Source: Nocardia amamiensis NBRC 102102
GTDB lineage: Bacteria; Actinomycetota; Actinomycetes; Mycobacteriales; Mycobacteriaceae
Length of the DNA stretch: 64,000 nt
NCBI RefSeq assembly: GCF_001612745.1
Contig: NZ_BDBA01000031.1
Span: forward strand, 1 to 64,000
Direction: 5' to 3'
Under the pieces are notes generated by a model that saw only the letters and a list, made by a program, of their open reading frames with translations, was not told where the DNA came from and searched no databases. Each line of letters begins with the position of its first letter. Within the stretch, counting starts at the first letter, position 1. Below are positions 10,330 through 19,119 of this stretch, piece after piece. Both the position numbers and the translations under genes were made by a program.

Positions 10330-10380
10330 TATACGGAACCGTATACATGGGATAAGCTCCGATCTGTACGCTACCGTATA
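10330..10380. promoter_or_regulatory. Palindromic operator and promoter region of the DUF6463-like gene
   Basis: TATACGG-AA-CCGTATA at 10330-10345 is a perfect palindrome with a 2-base centre. A second, weaker copy with the same CCGTATA half-site lies at 10367-10380, followed directly by the ribosome site of the next gene. The arrangement fits a TetR-type repressor with two sites, but no TetR gene is adjacent. Confidence 0.65.
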
Positions 10381-10399
10381 TATTGTCTGGAGGGCTGCG

Positions 10400-10828
10400 A
10401 TGGAGCAGCGGAGCGCGAGTCGGATGATCAAGTGGGCCGGTTGGCTCATCACGCTGTGCGGGACCGCGCACACAATCGGCGCTTTGACGGTGGAGAAAGC
10501 CGCGCGCCACGCGGGGACCTGGTTCAGCGGGGGCTTGTGGAGCGACGACCTCGCGGCGATGAGTCCGGCCAACAGCGCGTACTGGTTGAGTTTGGCCAGC
10601 TTCGGTGTGCCACTCGTCGTGGTCGGCCTGATGGTGCTGTGGCTGGAACGTCGCGGCATCGCGCCGCCGACGTTCGTCGCGTGGATACTCGGGGCCTGGA
10701 CCGTGGTCGATGCTGCAGTCCTCATGTTCACGCCATGGCCGATCTTCCTGCTCGCCAGCGTCCTGCTGCTGATCGGATCACGCCGCGCCGCCGAGCGACC
10801 ACCACTGGCCAGGTTTCGACGAGTGTGA
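10400..10828 (+). CDS. DUF6463-like small integral membrane protein
   Basis: The product is 142 residues with four hydrophobic segments: about 8-30 (IKWAGWLITLCGTAHTIGAL), 60-85 (FGVPLVVVGLMVLWL), 95-115 (FVAWILGAWTVVDAAVLMF) and 118-132 (IFLLASVLLLIG). The pattern resembles DUF6463 family proteins, which have no assigned function and are often beside TetR regulators. ATG 10400 is preceded by GGAGGG. The operator upstream predicts repression in the ground state. An upstream in-frame extension to 10307 runs through the operator and is not used. Confidence 0.7.
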   Translation: MEQRSASRMIKWAGWLITLCGTAHTIGALTVEKAARHAGTWFSGGLWSDDLAAMSPANSAYWLSLASFGVPLVVVGLMVLWLERRGIAPPTFVAWILGAWTVVDAAVLMFTPWPIFLLASVLLLIGSRRAAERPPLARFRRV

Positions 10829-11077
10829 ACACAAGACGAGCGTGGAACACGGACCGCGCGATATCGCTCTGTTCTACGCACTGTCGAGGAGGCCGCTCAC
10901 TTCCGTCGCCGCAGGGGCAGCCGGTTATGGCAGCGCAGGCCGCGCTGTGGTGCTGCCCCGCACCAGCTCGGCCACAGCGCCGACGGTTTCCTCGATCGGC
11001 ACCTGCGATCGACTCGGTGCTGGTAGTAGCGGTCGATGTGGTCGACCCCGGGCCGGCGCAGCGAGACCTTCAGCTTT

Positions 11078-12373
11078 CTACATGAAGGTCAGCGGCGCGG
11101 ACCTGGGGAAGACGACCGGCATCGACGTCATCGCCCGGTGGAACGGACCTGGACGCCAGACGAGCTGGTCCACCGGCACCGCGAGCTCCATCTCGGGGAG
11201 GGCGTCGAGCAGTTGATCGATGGCGTTCTGCACAGTGGGGTACGCAATCGATTTCGCCGGGCAAGCATGCGGCCCGGTGCTCCACGCCAGATGCGAGCGA
11301 TTGCCGATACGGTTCCCGCCTGGCTCGTCGGTCCCGCGGATCTCGGGGTCGTTGTTGCACGCGGCGAGGCTGATGACGACCGGCTGGTCCGCCGACAGCC
11401 AGGCATCGTCGATCATGATGGGCTGCCGCGGGTAGGTGGTGCAGAAGTTTGCCATCGGCGGGTCGTTGAACAGCACCTCGTCGAGCGCGTGCTCGGTCGA
11501 CAGGTTCCGTCCGAGAACATCGCTGCCGTACCGGAACCGGTCGTCGGTGATCATCAGCAGCAGAGTGTTGGTGATCAGATTGCGCTGGGCTTCGAAGCCA
11601 GCGCCGTAGAAGCTCATCAGCTGCGCGAAGATCTCCATTTCGTTGAGGTTGGCCGGGTGATGTGCCAGCCGCGAGGTTGCGTCGTCGCCGGGATGTTGCC
11701 GCTTGAGCTGAATCAGCTCCATCAGCGCCTCTTTGAGCATCTTCATGCCCTGGGCGGGATTGACCGTATCGAAGCGCGCGGCCATGCCGGTCGCGACGCG
11801 CTGCCCGATCTCGGCGGGGCAGCCGACCATCTGGTTGAGGATCTCGAGCACGAGGGGAAACGCGTACTGGGTCACCAAGTCGGCGGAACCGGCCTCGCAG
11901 AAGGTGTTGATCAGCGGGATGGCGATTCTCTCGACCGCGGGGCGCAGCCCATGCGTATCGATCCCGTCGATGCTCGCGACGGAGGCCTGCCGGTAGCGAG
12001 CATGCGTGGCTCCGGTGTTGTACCGCGCCGCCGGGTACCACTCCATCATCGGGCGGACGGGAGAATCCGCGGGAATGGTCTTTTGCCAGGTTCGTGGATC
12101 CGCCGGGAAGTGGTTGGGGTCGTTGAGGATTCGCACCGCCGTCCGGTAGCCGATCACCAAGGTGGCCGGCACGCCGGGTGCCAAATCGATGGGTACGAGC
12201 GAGCCGTACTGACGACGCATCTCACGGTAAGCGCGATGCGGGTCGGCGACGAACTCCGGAGTGTACAACGCAACTCGGCGGTCATCGGTATCGACAACCG
12301 GTCCGCGCTGGACGGGGCGCGTTCCGGTCGAAGCGGTGCGCGGCGCGGATGCTGGGGGCTGTGGTGTGGTCAA
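11078..12373 (-). CDS. Atypical cytochrome P450 lacking the ExxR motif
   Basis: The protein is 431 residues with an overall bacterial P450 layout. The haem loop is present as WSTGPHACPAKS with the Cys ligand. The I-helix reads FYGAGFEAQ, so the Thr of the oxygen-activating acid-alcohol pair is missing. In the K-helix region DEVLFND stands where ExxR is expected, so the Arg is absent. P450s without ExxR are known in actinomycetes (CYP156/157 types, often next to conservon genes), but no conservon genes are seen here. The start is TTG 12373 with GGAG upstream. Catalytic activity is uncertain; it may bind a ligand rather than oxidise it. Confidence 0.85.
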   Translation of the reverse strand: MTTPQPPASAPRTASTGTRPVQRGPVVDTDDRRVALYTPEFVADPHRAYREMRRQYGSLVPIDLAPGVPATLVIGYRTAVRILNDPNHFPADPRTWQKTIPADSPVRPMMEWYPAARYNTGATHARYRQASVASIDGIDTHGLRPAVERIAIPLINTFCEAGSADLVTQYAFPLVLEILNQMVGCPAEIGQRVATGMAARFDTVNPAQGMKMLKEALMELIQLKRQHPGDDATSRLAHHPANLNEMEIFAQLMSFYGAGFEAQRNLITNTLLLMITDDRFRYGSDVLGRNLSTEHALDEVLFNDPPMANFCTTYPRQPIMIDDAWLSADQPVVISLAACNNDPEIRGTDEPGGNRIGNRSHLAWSTGPHACPAKSIAYPTVQNAIDQLLDALPEMELAVPVDQLVWRPGPFHRAMTSMPVVFPRSAPLTFM

Positions 12374-12415
12374 AGACGTGACTCCAGACGATGGGCAGGA
12401 ATTCGACGAGAGTGA

Positions 12416-12583
12416 TCAGAGAGCGCGGACACGTACTTCGATCACGTGTCGAGCGAGATCAGCGTGTGTCGGGTGCCAGGTCGAGCGCAGCGCCCCGCCG
12501 AACCGATCGACCACGACCGCCACGGCGCTCAGCAGTGTGATGGGTCAGAACCATGAAAACACCACGGCGGTCTCTTGATTCAT
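12416..12583 (-). pseudogene. Short ORF with an in-frame TGA upstream of the P450
   Basis: ATG 12583 sits behind AAGAGGA and encodes 12 residues (MNQETAVVFSWF) before TGA at 12545-12547. The same frame then stays open for 42 codons with good codon bias (PITLLSAVAVVVDRFGG, then HADLARHVIEVRV) and ends 43 bases before the P450 start. It may be a small gene broken by a nonsense change, a 12-residue leader peptide followed by a separate ORF starting at a GTG, or a sequencing error. I recognise no family. Confidence 0.45.
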
Positions 12584-12729
12584 CAGTCCTCTTGTCGTTG
12601 ACGGGTTGAACCTACTACAGCCTTCCGCTACCTGCCGTCCGACAGCTGGCGCCTCGCACACGCTAGCAACATTGCGCCGGAGGTCAACTCTGGCGACCCG
12701 CAGCCGGTGGCACGAGCCGGAGTGCGGCG

Positions 12730-13368
12730 CTAGCCGTGCTGCCGGGTCTGGTCGGGTACTGATTCCGGCTCATCGGCCCACAGCAGATCGCCGGCGGCGG
12801 TGTAGGAGTGGTCCGGAGGAATGATATTGGGATTGAAGGATTCCCGGATATAGCAGAGCGGCCGATCGACAAGCACGATGACGTATGCTTTCGCCGCACA
12901 GAGGCGGCCATCCGGCCATCTCGTCAAGCCCGCCCGCAATATGTGACGACGCTGGGATACGCCCCGAGAAATCAAGCTGTAACCGATCGGCATCCGGACA
13001 TCGTCGACTCCATACGCGGCCGCGGGGCCCGCGACGGTGACGACATGATTGACAGATATGGCCACGCTGTCGGAATTGATCAGGCAGGAGCGGCGGACGA
13101 TAACGCGGTCGGCGCCGGACACCTGCAATGCATCGGTGACGGTGGTGGGTAGCCGGTCGGCCGCCATAACGTCCTGGCGGAGCACACGAACCTGGAGTTC
13201 CGTCCTGAGTATCGCCTCGAGTACCGGCATGGTGGAGCCGTCGCTGGCCAGCAGCATCCTGGTGAGTGGATGGCCGAACCGCCCGATTTCATCTCTGTTC
13301 ATCCGGAAACCCGAACCACCGGCCGAGGCATCGCCCGGTGGTTCGGGGACGGATCGAGTGATCGTCAC
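12730..13368 (-). CDS. Chorismate lyase-like protein (DUF98/UbiC-like)
   Basis: The 212-residue protein has the pattern of chorismate pyruvate-lyase family members: LTRMLLASDGSTMPVLEAIL, an ALQVSGADRVIVRRSCLI strand, a central PIGYSLISRG, and the C-terminal YIRESFNPNIIPP. Members convert chorismate to 4-hydroxybenzoate plus pyruvate (UbiC; Rv2949c in mycobacterial phenolic glycolipid synthesis). The GTG start has CGGAG upstream; an internal ATG at 13302 has none. It lies 42 bases after the halogenase stop on the same strand, so the two probably make a halogenated aromatic acid. I am fairly sure of the family, less of the reaction. Confidence 0.7.
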   Translation of the reverse strand: MTITRSVPEPPGDASAGGSGFRMNRDEIGRFGHPLTRMLLASDGSTMPVLEAILRTELQVRVLRQDVMAADRLPTTVTDALQVSGADRVIVRRSCLINSDSVAISVNHVVTVAGPAAAYGVDDVRMPIGYSLISRGVSQRRHILRAGLTRWPDGRLCAAKAYVIVLVDRPLCYIRESFNPNIIPPDHSYTAAGDLLWADEPESVPDQTRQHG

Positions 13369-13410
13369 AATTGCAGGCTCCGCACAGTGATTTTCACTGG
13401 AAAGCCTGGG

Positions 13411-14901
13411 CTAAGCGGTGGTGACGTCCGCGCCCTTCGGTGGAATGTATGGTCGGACAATGGCCTCCATCTCCGCGGCGCTGCGGGGCTTACTGGTCAG
13501 GCCGAGTACCGGTTCGGTCGTAATTCGCACCTCGCCCATTGCGGAGTCCGCCCCGAGCGGATCGCGCCAGATATTCCACACCGGGGACATATCCAAGTGA
13601 CCCATGTATTTGATGTTCACCTCGGCCGGCTCTTCGTTGAGGAGTTCGGCCTCGGTGACGATGGCGTCGGTATCGGTCCGCTCTTGTTCTCCCGACGATT
13701 CGTCCACATCGGTCAGTCCCGCGATGATCCTGGTGAACGACTCCTGCGGGGAGTCGCCCTCATGTGCCTCGGTGAGGCTGCTGGCATGCGTGAAATATTC
13801 CTCGGACCCGACGTACTGCTCGTACATTCGCGAAACCAGGATCAGGAATCGCCAGTACGCCCGCCGATAGGTGTAATCGAAAAAGCCCAGTGCCTCGGAC
13901 TCGCTCATCTCGCCCCGCAAGGCGGTCGCAATGGCTGCCGATGCGGTGAGCGCCCCGTACGTCGCCAAATGCACGCCGGTGGACAACAACGGATCGAGGA
14001 AGCATGCGGCGTCACCGACAATGGCGTAGCCCGGACCGTAGAACCGATCGGCGACATAGGAGTAATCCTGCTCCGCCCGGACGCTGTCGACCTGCTGTGC
14101 TCCCTCGAGCAACTCGCTCAGATTGGCACTGCCGCGGATGACATCGAGGTAGTACGAGTCCAGCGATTCGTGCTCGCGACGCTTCTCGGCGAACTGGCGC
14201 TTGGAAATCACATAGCCGACGCTGAAGCGGCCGTCCGACAAGGGGATGTGCCAGATCCAGCCGCCTTCGGGGGTGGAAACGACGTTGATCGCGCCTTCCG
14301 GACTGTCCGGATGCAAGCGGGCGCCTGTCCAGTACGACCAGATCGCGGTGTTCCGGAAGGCCTTGTGCTGCCGCCGGATGTCGAAATGCCGCTTGGCCAA
14401 CAAGCCCGCGCGTCCCGAAGCGTCGACGAGGAAATCGAACTCGGTGGTCCGGGTCTGGTCGTCATCGGGCCCGGTCCATTCGACGGCTGTCGGGCGATCG
14501 CCGTCGAACAGCACATTTGTCACGGTGGCCTGCTCGATTACCTCGGCACCCTGTTTGGCCGCGTTGCGGAGCAGGATATCGTCGAACGCCGCGCGGTCGA
14601 CCTGCCATGACCAAGCGTCCGCGTCCACGAGCCTGGACCAGTCCAATAGCCAGGTATCCTTCTGCCACAGAAAAACCCCACCCCGTTTCACTTGGAAACC
14701 GTGCGCGGCAACCTCGTCATAGGCGCCGGACAGGCGTAGTGTCGACAAGCACGACGCCAGGAGGGACTCGCCGATGTGATATCGAGGAAATCTCTCCTTT
14801 TCCAGGAGGGTCACTCGAATGCCCGCTCGCGCGAGCAGAGCTGCCGTGGTCGAACCGGCTGGGCCGCCACCTATTACCAGAACATGCGGATTGTACCCCA
14901 T
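13411..14901 (-). CDS. Flavin-dependent halogenase (phenolic type)
   Basis: The protein is 496 residues from ATG 14901, which has AGGGAG upstream. It shows an FAD-binding GGGPAGS motif at about residues 9-15, the halogenase-typical GGWIWHIPLSDG (WxWxIP) that separates these enzymes from flavin monooxygenases, and FLDPLLSTGVHLA near the flavin. FADH2-dependent halogenases chlorinate or brominate activated aromatics, often tethered to a carrier. Next to a chorismate-lyase-like gene, a phenol such as 4-hydroxybenzoate is a reasonable but unproven substrate. An upstream in-frame extension to 14985 is Ala/Gly/Pro-rich and probably not coding. A flavin reductase is not encoded nearby. Confidence 0.85.
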   Translation of the reverse strand: MGYNPHVLVIGGGPAGSTTAALLARAGIRVTLLEKERFPRYHIGESLLASCLSTLRLSGAYDEVAAHGFQVKRGGVFLWQKDTWLLDWSRLVDADAWSWQVDRAAFDDILLRNAAKQGAEVIEQATVTNVLFDGDRPTAVEWTGPDDDQTRTTEFDFLVDASGRAGLLAKRHFDIRRQHKAFRNTAIWSYWTGARLHPDSPEGAINVVSTPEGGWIWHIPLSDGRFSVGYVISKRQFAEKRREHESLDSYYLDVIRGSANLSELLEGAQQVDSVRAEQDYSYVADRFYGPGYAIVGDAACFLDPLLSTGVHLATYGALTASAAIATALRGEMSESEALGFFDYTYRRAYWRFLILVSRMYEQYVGSEEYFTHASSLTEAHEGDSPQESFTRIIAGLTDVDESSGEQERTDTDAIVTEAELLNEEPAEVNIKYMGHLDMSPVWNIWRDPLGADSAMGEVRITTEPVLGLTSKPRSAAEMEAIVRPYIPPKGADVTTA

Positions 14902-15291
14902 AGCAAACTCCCTGGAACTGCTGATAACGGATAGTGCGCCCGCACCGGAAACCGGACCGACTCCGGGGGCCACGGCCGTAGGCAAACCCGGAGTGAGTGT
15001 TGCCGCTGGTTAGCTAGACCAGAACGGAACACGGTGCTCACTGTAGCAAAGGAAACCCTTCCATGCGGTATGTAACGTGAAATACGTTGCCTACCAGGCA
15101 CATCACGCTGCATGGAGGTCGGAAACGGCGTTCGGGCAAGGCTACCGGGGTTTCGATGAGGTCCCCTGATCGCCCTGTTGGGTATCGGGGGCGCTATCTA
15201 TCACGTTGCGCCGCAGTCTATTCCAGCAACACGAATGGTTGGGTAGTGTCGGTGTCGGCTATCGCGACGGTGGTCGCAGCGTTTTTCGAGA
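14902..15291. other. 390 bp intergenic region in front of the halogenase gene
   Basis: I see no credible gene. An imperfect repeat (AACGTGAAATACGTT near 15067-15081) lies about 170 bases upstream of the halogenase start and could be a regulatory site. The rest has no recognised element. Confidence 0.3.
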
Positions 15292-16362
15292 TCAAGGGCG
15301 GTGATATGCCTGCGGCAGTTGCCGTCCGCGGTCGGCCAGCAGGCTGCGGAGCACATCGGGGCGGTTGGTGATGAGGCCGTCCACGCCCAGGTCGACAAGT
15401 GCTGTCATCGTGGCGCGGTCGTCTACCGTCCAGGGCACAACGCGCATCCCATAGCGGTGCGCAGCGCGTATGAGTTCGGCTGTGGTGAAAGGCCGATAGG
15501 CAGGGTCGGTGACGGTGCCGTTCTGGGGGGTGCCGTGCACCGGCGATACCGCCGCCGCGCCGATGGATGCCGCGGCCGCGACGAACCTTTCCTGCGGCGA
15601 TCCCGGGAAATCGTCGATATCTATCCCGCCCAGCCATGGCGAGGCACCCGGCTCACCGGCCTGCAGATTCTGCTGGCCGCTGGTCAATGCGACGATCGGC
15701 AGGTCGGGCGCCACCTCCCGCATGCGCATGAGCGCACCCCAGTCGAAACTCTGTATGGTGACCTGCTGCCCCATTCCCGCCCGGTGCACCTCCGCCGCCA
15801 CGATCTGCACGAACTGCTCCCGCGGCGCGGTCTGCTCCGGCGCGGCTGCCTCGACCTTGGTCTCGATGTTCAGCATCACCTGATCGGCCCGGTACACACG
15901 CACTAGATCGAACACCTCCGACAGCAACGGAATTCGCGCTCCGGGCGCGGTCCGCTGCTCGGGCTGATCGGCCAATCGCACAGAGCCGCAATCGATCGTC
16001 CGCACCTGCGCCAGCGTGAGATCCCGAATGTAGGTCGTCCCCGGCACATACGGAAACTTCGGATCGCCCGGAAAGACGGGTGCCGTATCCACGCACTTCG
16101 CCGGACTCGGATCCCGATCGTGGGTGACCACCGCATACCCGTCCGCGGTGATCTGCACGTCCAGCTCCAGCGTGCTCACACCGAGCTCCAGCGCATTCGC
16201 GAACGCGGGCAGGGTGTTCTCCACCACCAGCCCCAACCCTCCCCGATGCGCTTGGAGATCGAACCGTCCCGGACCATCCGCCGAGACCGGACCCGCTCCG
16301 GTCGTCAGAAGACCAGCCGACAGAAGCGTCACCACGGCACCCGCTGCCCATATCCGCTGCAC
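15292..16362 (-). CDS. Secreted glycerophosphodiester phosphodiesterase-family protein
   Basis: A signal peptide (VQRIWAAGAVVTLLSAGLL, cleavage near VSADG) precedes the GDPD TIM barrel: LQAHRGG with catalytic His, VENTLPAF, LELDVQITADGYAVVTHD with the acidic metal ligands and second His, then LNIETK and TIQSFDW, ending with VDGLITNRPDVL. The enzyme hydrolyses glycerophosphodiesters outside the cell to glycerol-3-phosphate and an alcohol, supplying phosphate or recycling lipids. I chose GTG 16362 because AGGATGG precedes it and the signal peptide starts there; longer starts to 16431 exist. Mature length of about 320 residues fits. Confidence 0.88.
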   Translation of the reverse strand: MQRIWAAGAVVTLLSAGLLTTGAGPVSADGPGRFDLQAHRGGLGLVVENTLPAFANALELGVSTLELDVQITADGYAVVTHDRDPSPAKCVDTAPVFPGDPKFPYVPGTTYIRDLTLAQVRTIDCGSVRLADQPEQRTAPGARIPLLSEVFDLVRVYRADQVMLNIETKVEAAAPEQTAPREQFVQIVAAEVHRAGMGQQVTIQSFDWGALMRMREVAPDLPIVALTSGQQNLQAGEPGASPWLGGIDIDDFPGSPQERFVAAAASIGAAAVSPVHGTPQNGTVTDPAYRPFTTAELIRAAHRYGMRVVPWTVDDRATMTALVDLGVDGLITNRPDVLRSLLADRGRQLPQAYHRP

Positions 16363-16493
16363 TGTTCCATCCTGCCGCCCACCGACCGGACCCGGGTGAA
16401 GCATCGGTGAACATCGACGACGAGTGCACAACGCACGACCAGGCCGACGGCGGGACTTCGACGGGACGTGCGCACGCCTATAAGATCAGTTAG

Positions 16494-17249
16494 GTGGACC
16501 CGCTATCGGCGCAGCGGGAGTTCTCCGCATACGGGCCGTCACACTGGGTGGTGCTGGCGGTGTTCGCGGTCGGAGCGGCGTTGGTTGTTCGTGTTGGGCG
16601 AACACACCGTAGCCCCGATAGCGCACGCCGATTCGGGCGTGTCTCGGGCGCCGTGATATTCGCACTGTACCTGGCGATCTACCTCGCCACGATGGTGCCT
16701 CCAACGGTCGGCCGCTCGGTTCCGCTGCGACTGACCGATCTCGCGACATTGGCCGCCGCGTACGCGCTGTGGTCGCACCGGCACTGGGCGTATGCCCTGA
16801 CCTACTACTGGTGCCTCACCTTGAGTACGCAGGCGCTCATATCACCCGCGCTGCACAGCCCGGACTTCCCGCACTACGAATTCCTGGCCTTCTGGGCGGT
16901 TCACCTGGTCGTGGTCTGGGCGGCGATCTACCTGACCTGGGGCATCGGCATGCACCCGGACTGGCGAAGCTACCGGATCGCCGTGACAGTCACCGTGGTG
17001 TGGACGGCGGTGACGTTTGTCTTCAACGCCATCGCCGACACCAACTACGGCTTCGTCAACGGGAAGCCCTCGACTCCCTCGCTGCTCGACGTGCTCGGCC
17101 CCTGGCCCTGGTACCTGGTTACCGTGGCCGTCCTCTTACTCGCCGTGTGGGCTTTGATGACCTGGCCTTGGAGGACTCGTCAGCCCCGCACGCTGCCGAG
17201 GTTGACCGGCACCGACAGCGGGCCGATCGTGAAGAAGGACGGCGAGTAG
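16494..17249 (+). CDS. YwaF/TIGR02206-family integral membrane protein
   Basis: The 251-residue product has six or seven hydrophobic segments, beginning HWVVLAVFAVGAALVV. It has the family pattern PLRLTDLATLAAAYALW (helix 3), LTYYWCLTLSTQALISPAL, and ADTNYGFVNGKPSTPSLLDVLGPWPWY, which is highly typical of TIGR02206. The role is unknown. The GTG at 16494 is the only sensible start. Its last 70 bases overlap the end of the convergent P450 gene, so the two transcripts are antisense there. Confidence 0.85.
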   Translation: MDPLSAQREFSAYGPSHWVVLAVFAVGAALVVRVGRTHRSPDSARRFGRVSGAVIFALYLAIYLATMVPPTVGRSVPLRLTDLATLAAAYALWSHRHWAYALTYYWCLTLSTQALISPALHSPDFPHYEFLAFWAVHLVVVWAAIYLTWGIGMHPDWRSYRIAVTVTVVWTAVTFVFNAIADTNYGFVNGKPSTPSLLDVLGPWPWYLVTVAVLLLAVWALMTWPWRTRQPRTLPRLTGTDSGPIVKKDGE

Positions 17250-18403
17250 GGGATGTCCTTCGGCTCCATCGCGAGGGTGAGTTCCGGCAGCCGCCGGTAC
17301 AGCGAGGCCAGCGCGAGCCTCCCCTCCAGGCGGGCCAGCCCGGCCCCGATGCAGTATCGCGGACCGTGGCCGAACCCGAGATGTCCGGCCCGCTGCTTGC
17401 GGGTGATGTCGAACTCGTTCGCGGTCTCGCCGTACTCGGCGGGGTCGATGCCACAGGCCTGGTAGGCCACGCCGACGGCGTTGCCCTTGGGGATGGTCAC
17501 GCCCGCGACGGTGACGTCGGTCAGGGTGAACCGCCAACTGGTCATCATGACCGAATGGCGGTATCGCACGGTCTCTTCGACCACGTCGGCCCAGAGGTTG
17601 TCGGCCTTGGCCAGCGCGAGCTGATCGGGGTGCTGCGACAACGCCAGGATGGCGTAGCCGAGCAGGTGGACCGTGGTCTCATGGCCGGCGACGAGCATGA
17701 TCCACAGGACGGCGACCAGCTCTTCGGAGGTGAGCTTGTCGTCCTGGTCGCGGGCCTGGACCAGACCTGTGGTGAGGTCGTCGCCGGGCTCGCGCTGCTT
17801 GCGTTCCGCCAGTTCGTACAAATACGCCATGAGCGCGTTCTGCGTCGCGAACGCCTCCTCGGGAGGAGTCGTGTGCGCCAGGAGCGTCGAGGTCCAACGC
17901 CGCAGCCGGTCCCGTTCCGGCTCCGGCACGCCGAACAGTTCGCAGATCACCGCCATCGGCAGCGCTTCGGTGAAGGTCGGTACCAGGTCGACACCGTCAC
18001 CCGCGGCCACCACGTCGTCCAGCAATCGGTCGATGATCTGTTGAATCCGCGGCTCCAGCGCCTGCACCCGGCCAGGAGTGAACGCCTTGCTGATCAGGCC
18101 GCGGAGCCGCCGATGGTCGTCGCCGTCCTTGGTGGACAGGTGCTCGCCCTGGACGACGGCACGCAGGGGCCAGTCCTCCGGAATGGAACCGTCGTACAGG
18201 GCAGGCCAGTGCTTCGGTTCCCGGGCGAAGGTCTTGTTGTCCCCGGCGAGAATCTCGCGTACGGCGTCGTACGTCAAGGCGAGGTAGGCGGGCACGCCGC
18301 CGGGGAACTCCACTTCGACCACGGGCGCGATCTCCCGGAGCCGGATGCAGGTGTCGAGCAGGTCCTCGTTCGGGGCGGGGAATGCGGGCAGGCTCGTTGT
18401 CAT
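17180..18403 (-). CDS. Cytochrome P450, canonical bacterial class
   Basis: The protein is 407 residues from ATG 18403, with AAGGGAA upstream. All hallmarks are present: I-helix LVAGHETT, ExxR as EETVRY, and haem loop LGFGHGPRYCIGAGLARLE. The N-terminus (FPAPNEDLLD) and substrate-recognition regions resemble CYP105/CYP107-type enzymes that oxidise secondary metabolites or xenobiotics. It needs ferredoxin and a reductase, which are not encoded nearby. The 3' end overlaps the YwaF-like gene by 70 bases. The substrate is unknown. Confidence 0.92.
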   Translation of the reverse strand: MTTSLPAFPAPNEDLLDTCIRLREIAPVVEVEFPGGVPAYLALTYDAVREILAGDNKTFAREPKHWPALYDGSIPEDWPLRAVVQGEHLSTKDGDDHRRLRGLISKAFTPGRVQALEPRIQQIIDRLLDDVVAAGDGVDLVPTFTEALPMAVICELFGVPEPERDRLRRWTSTLLAHTTPPEEAFATQNALMAYLYELAERKQREPGDDLTTGLVQARDQDDKLTSEELVAVLWIMLVAGHETTVHLLGYAILALSQHPDQLALAKADNLWADVVEETVRYRHSVMMTSWRFTLTDVTVAGVTIPKGNAVGVAYQACGIDPAEYGETANEFDITRKQRAGHLGFGHGPRYCIGAGLARLEGRLALASLYRRLPELTLAMEPKDIPYSPSFFTIGPLSVPVNLGSVRG

Positions 18404-18587
18404 GAGATTTCCCTTCTGCGCGTGACCCGCCAGGCCGTCGTGTGACGGGTCGTGCACGAGTATCACGGCGAGCCCGCCCAGGGGACGATCGCATCGACGA
18501 ATCCTGCCGCCAACCAGAAGCCGAGCGTCACAAACCAAAAGGGCTCAACGGTGCCCAACGTTCGATCACGAATGCGCCGCCGTCGCG

Positions 18588-18990
18588 GTGCACCAGCGCG
18601 CCACCCGGGCCGAGCAGGTGAGCGGGCAGCCCGATCGGGGCTGGCCCACAGCATTGACCTACCCGCTGCTCGCCGCGGCGCTCAACCACATCCACACCGA
18701 TCCGGCTCGGCGGTGGACAGTGCGCGACCTCGGTGCCGAGATCGGTTTGTCGAAACAGCTTTCGCGCACAAGTTCACCGCCGTGGTGGGACAGCCGCCCA
18801 TGGCGTATCTGACATGGTGGCGGCTCAGCAGCGGGGCCCGGCTGCTGCGCGACACCGACGCGCCGCTCGCCGCCATTGCCACCCAGGTCGGCTACGCCTC
18901 GGAGTTCGGCTTCGCCAACGCCTTTCGTCGCGAATTCGGCGTAGCCCCGGCCGCTTCCGCCGCAACTCGCGTTCCGCCGGAAGCGAAGAA
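18588..18990 (+). pseudogene. Frameshifted AraC-family regulator remnant
   Basis: AraC-domain sequence is spread over three frames. YPLLAAALNHIHTDPARRWTVRDL and GAEIGLSK are in one frame (to about 18755). AFAHKFTAVVGQPPMAYLTWWRL and YASEFGFANAFRREFGVAP continue in a second. The usual closing GRFRR appears in a third from about 18950. Each break is explained by one lost base. The N-terminal sensor domain is missing. Spacing and order match an intact AraC DNA-binding domain, so this is a decayed gene or two sequencing errors. It lies upstream of the GH1 gene. Confidence 0.75.
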
Positions 18991-19119
18991 CAGCAGGTTG
19001 CGGCGGTCAGTGTGGGATAAGCCGGTGAGCAGAGGAAACGAACGTGTTGCGCTGGTAGTGCATTCAGCGACATGCTGATTTCCACAATGTGGCAGGGTGT
19101 ATCCAGTTACCCTGAGTCG

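Noticed and set aside
10192..11085. 297-codon plus-strand frame over the DUF6463-like gene
   Set aside because: It is out of frame with the membrane protein, which has the better start, ribosome site and hydrophobic segments.
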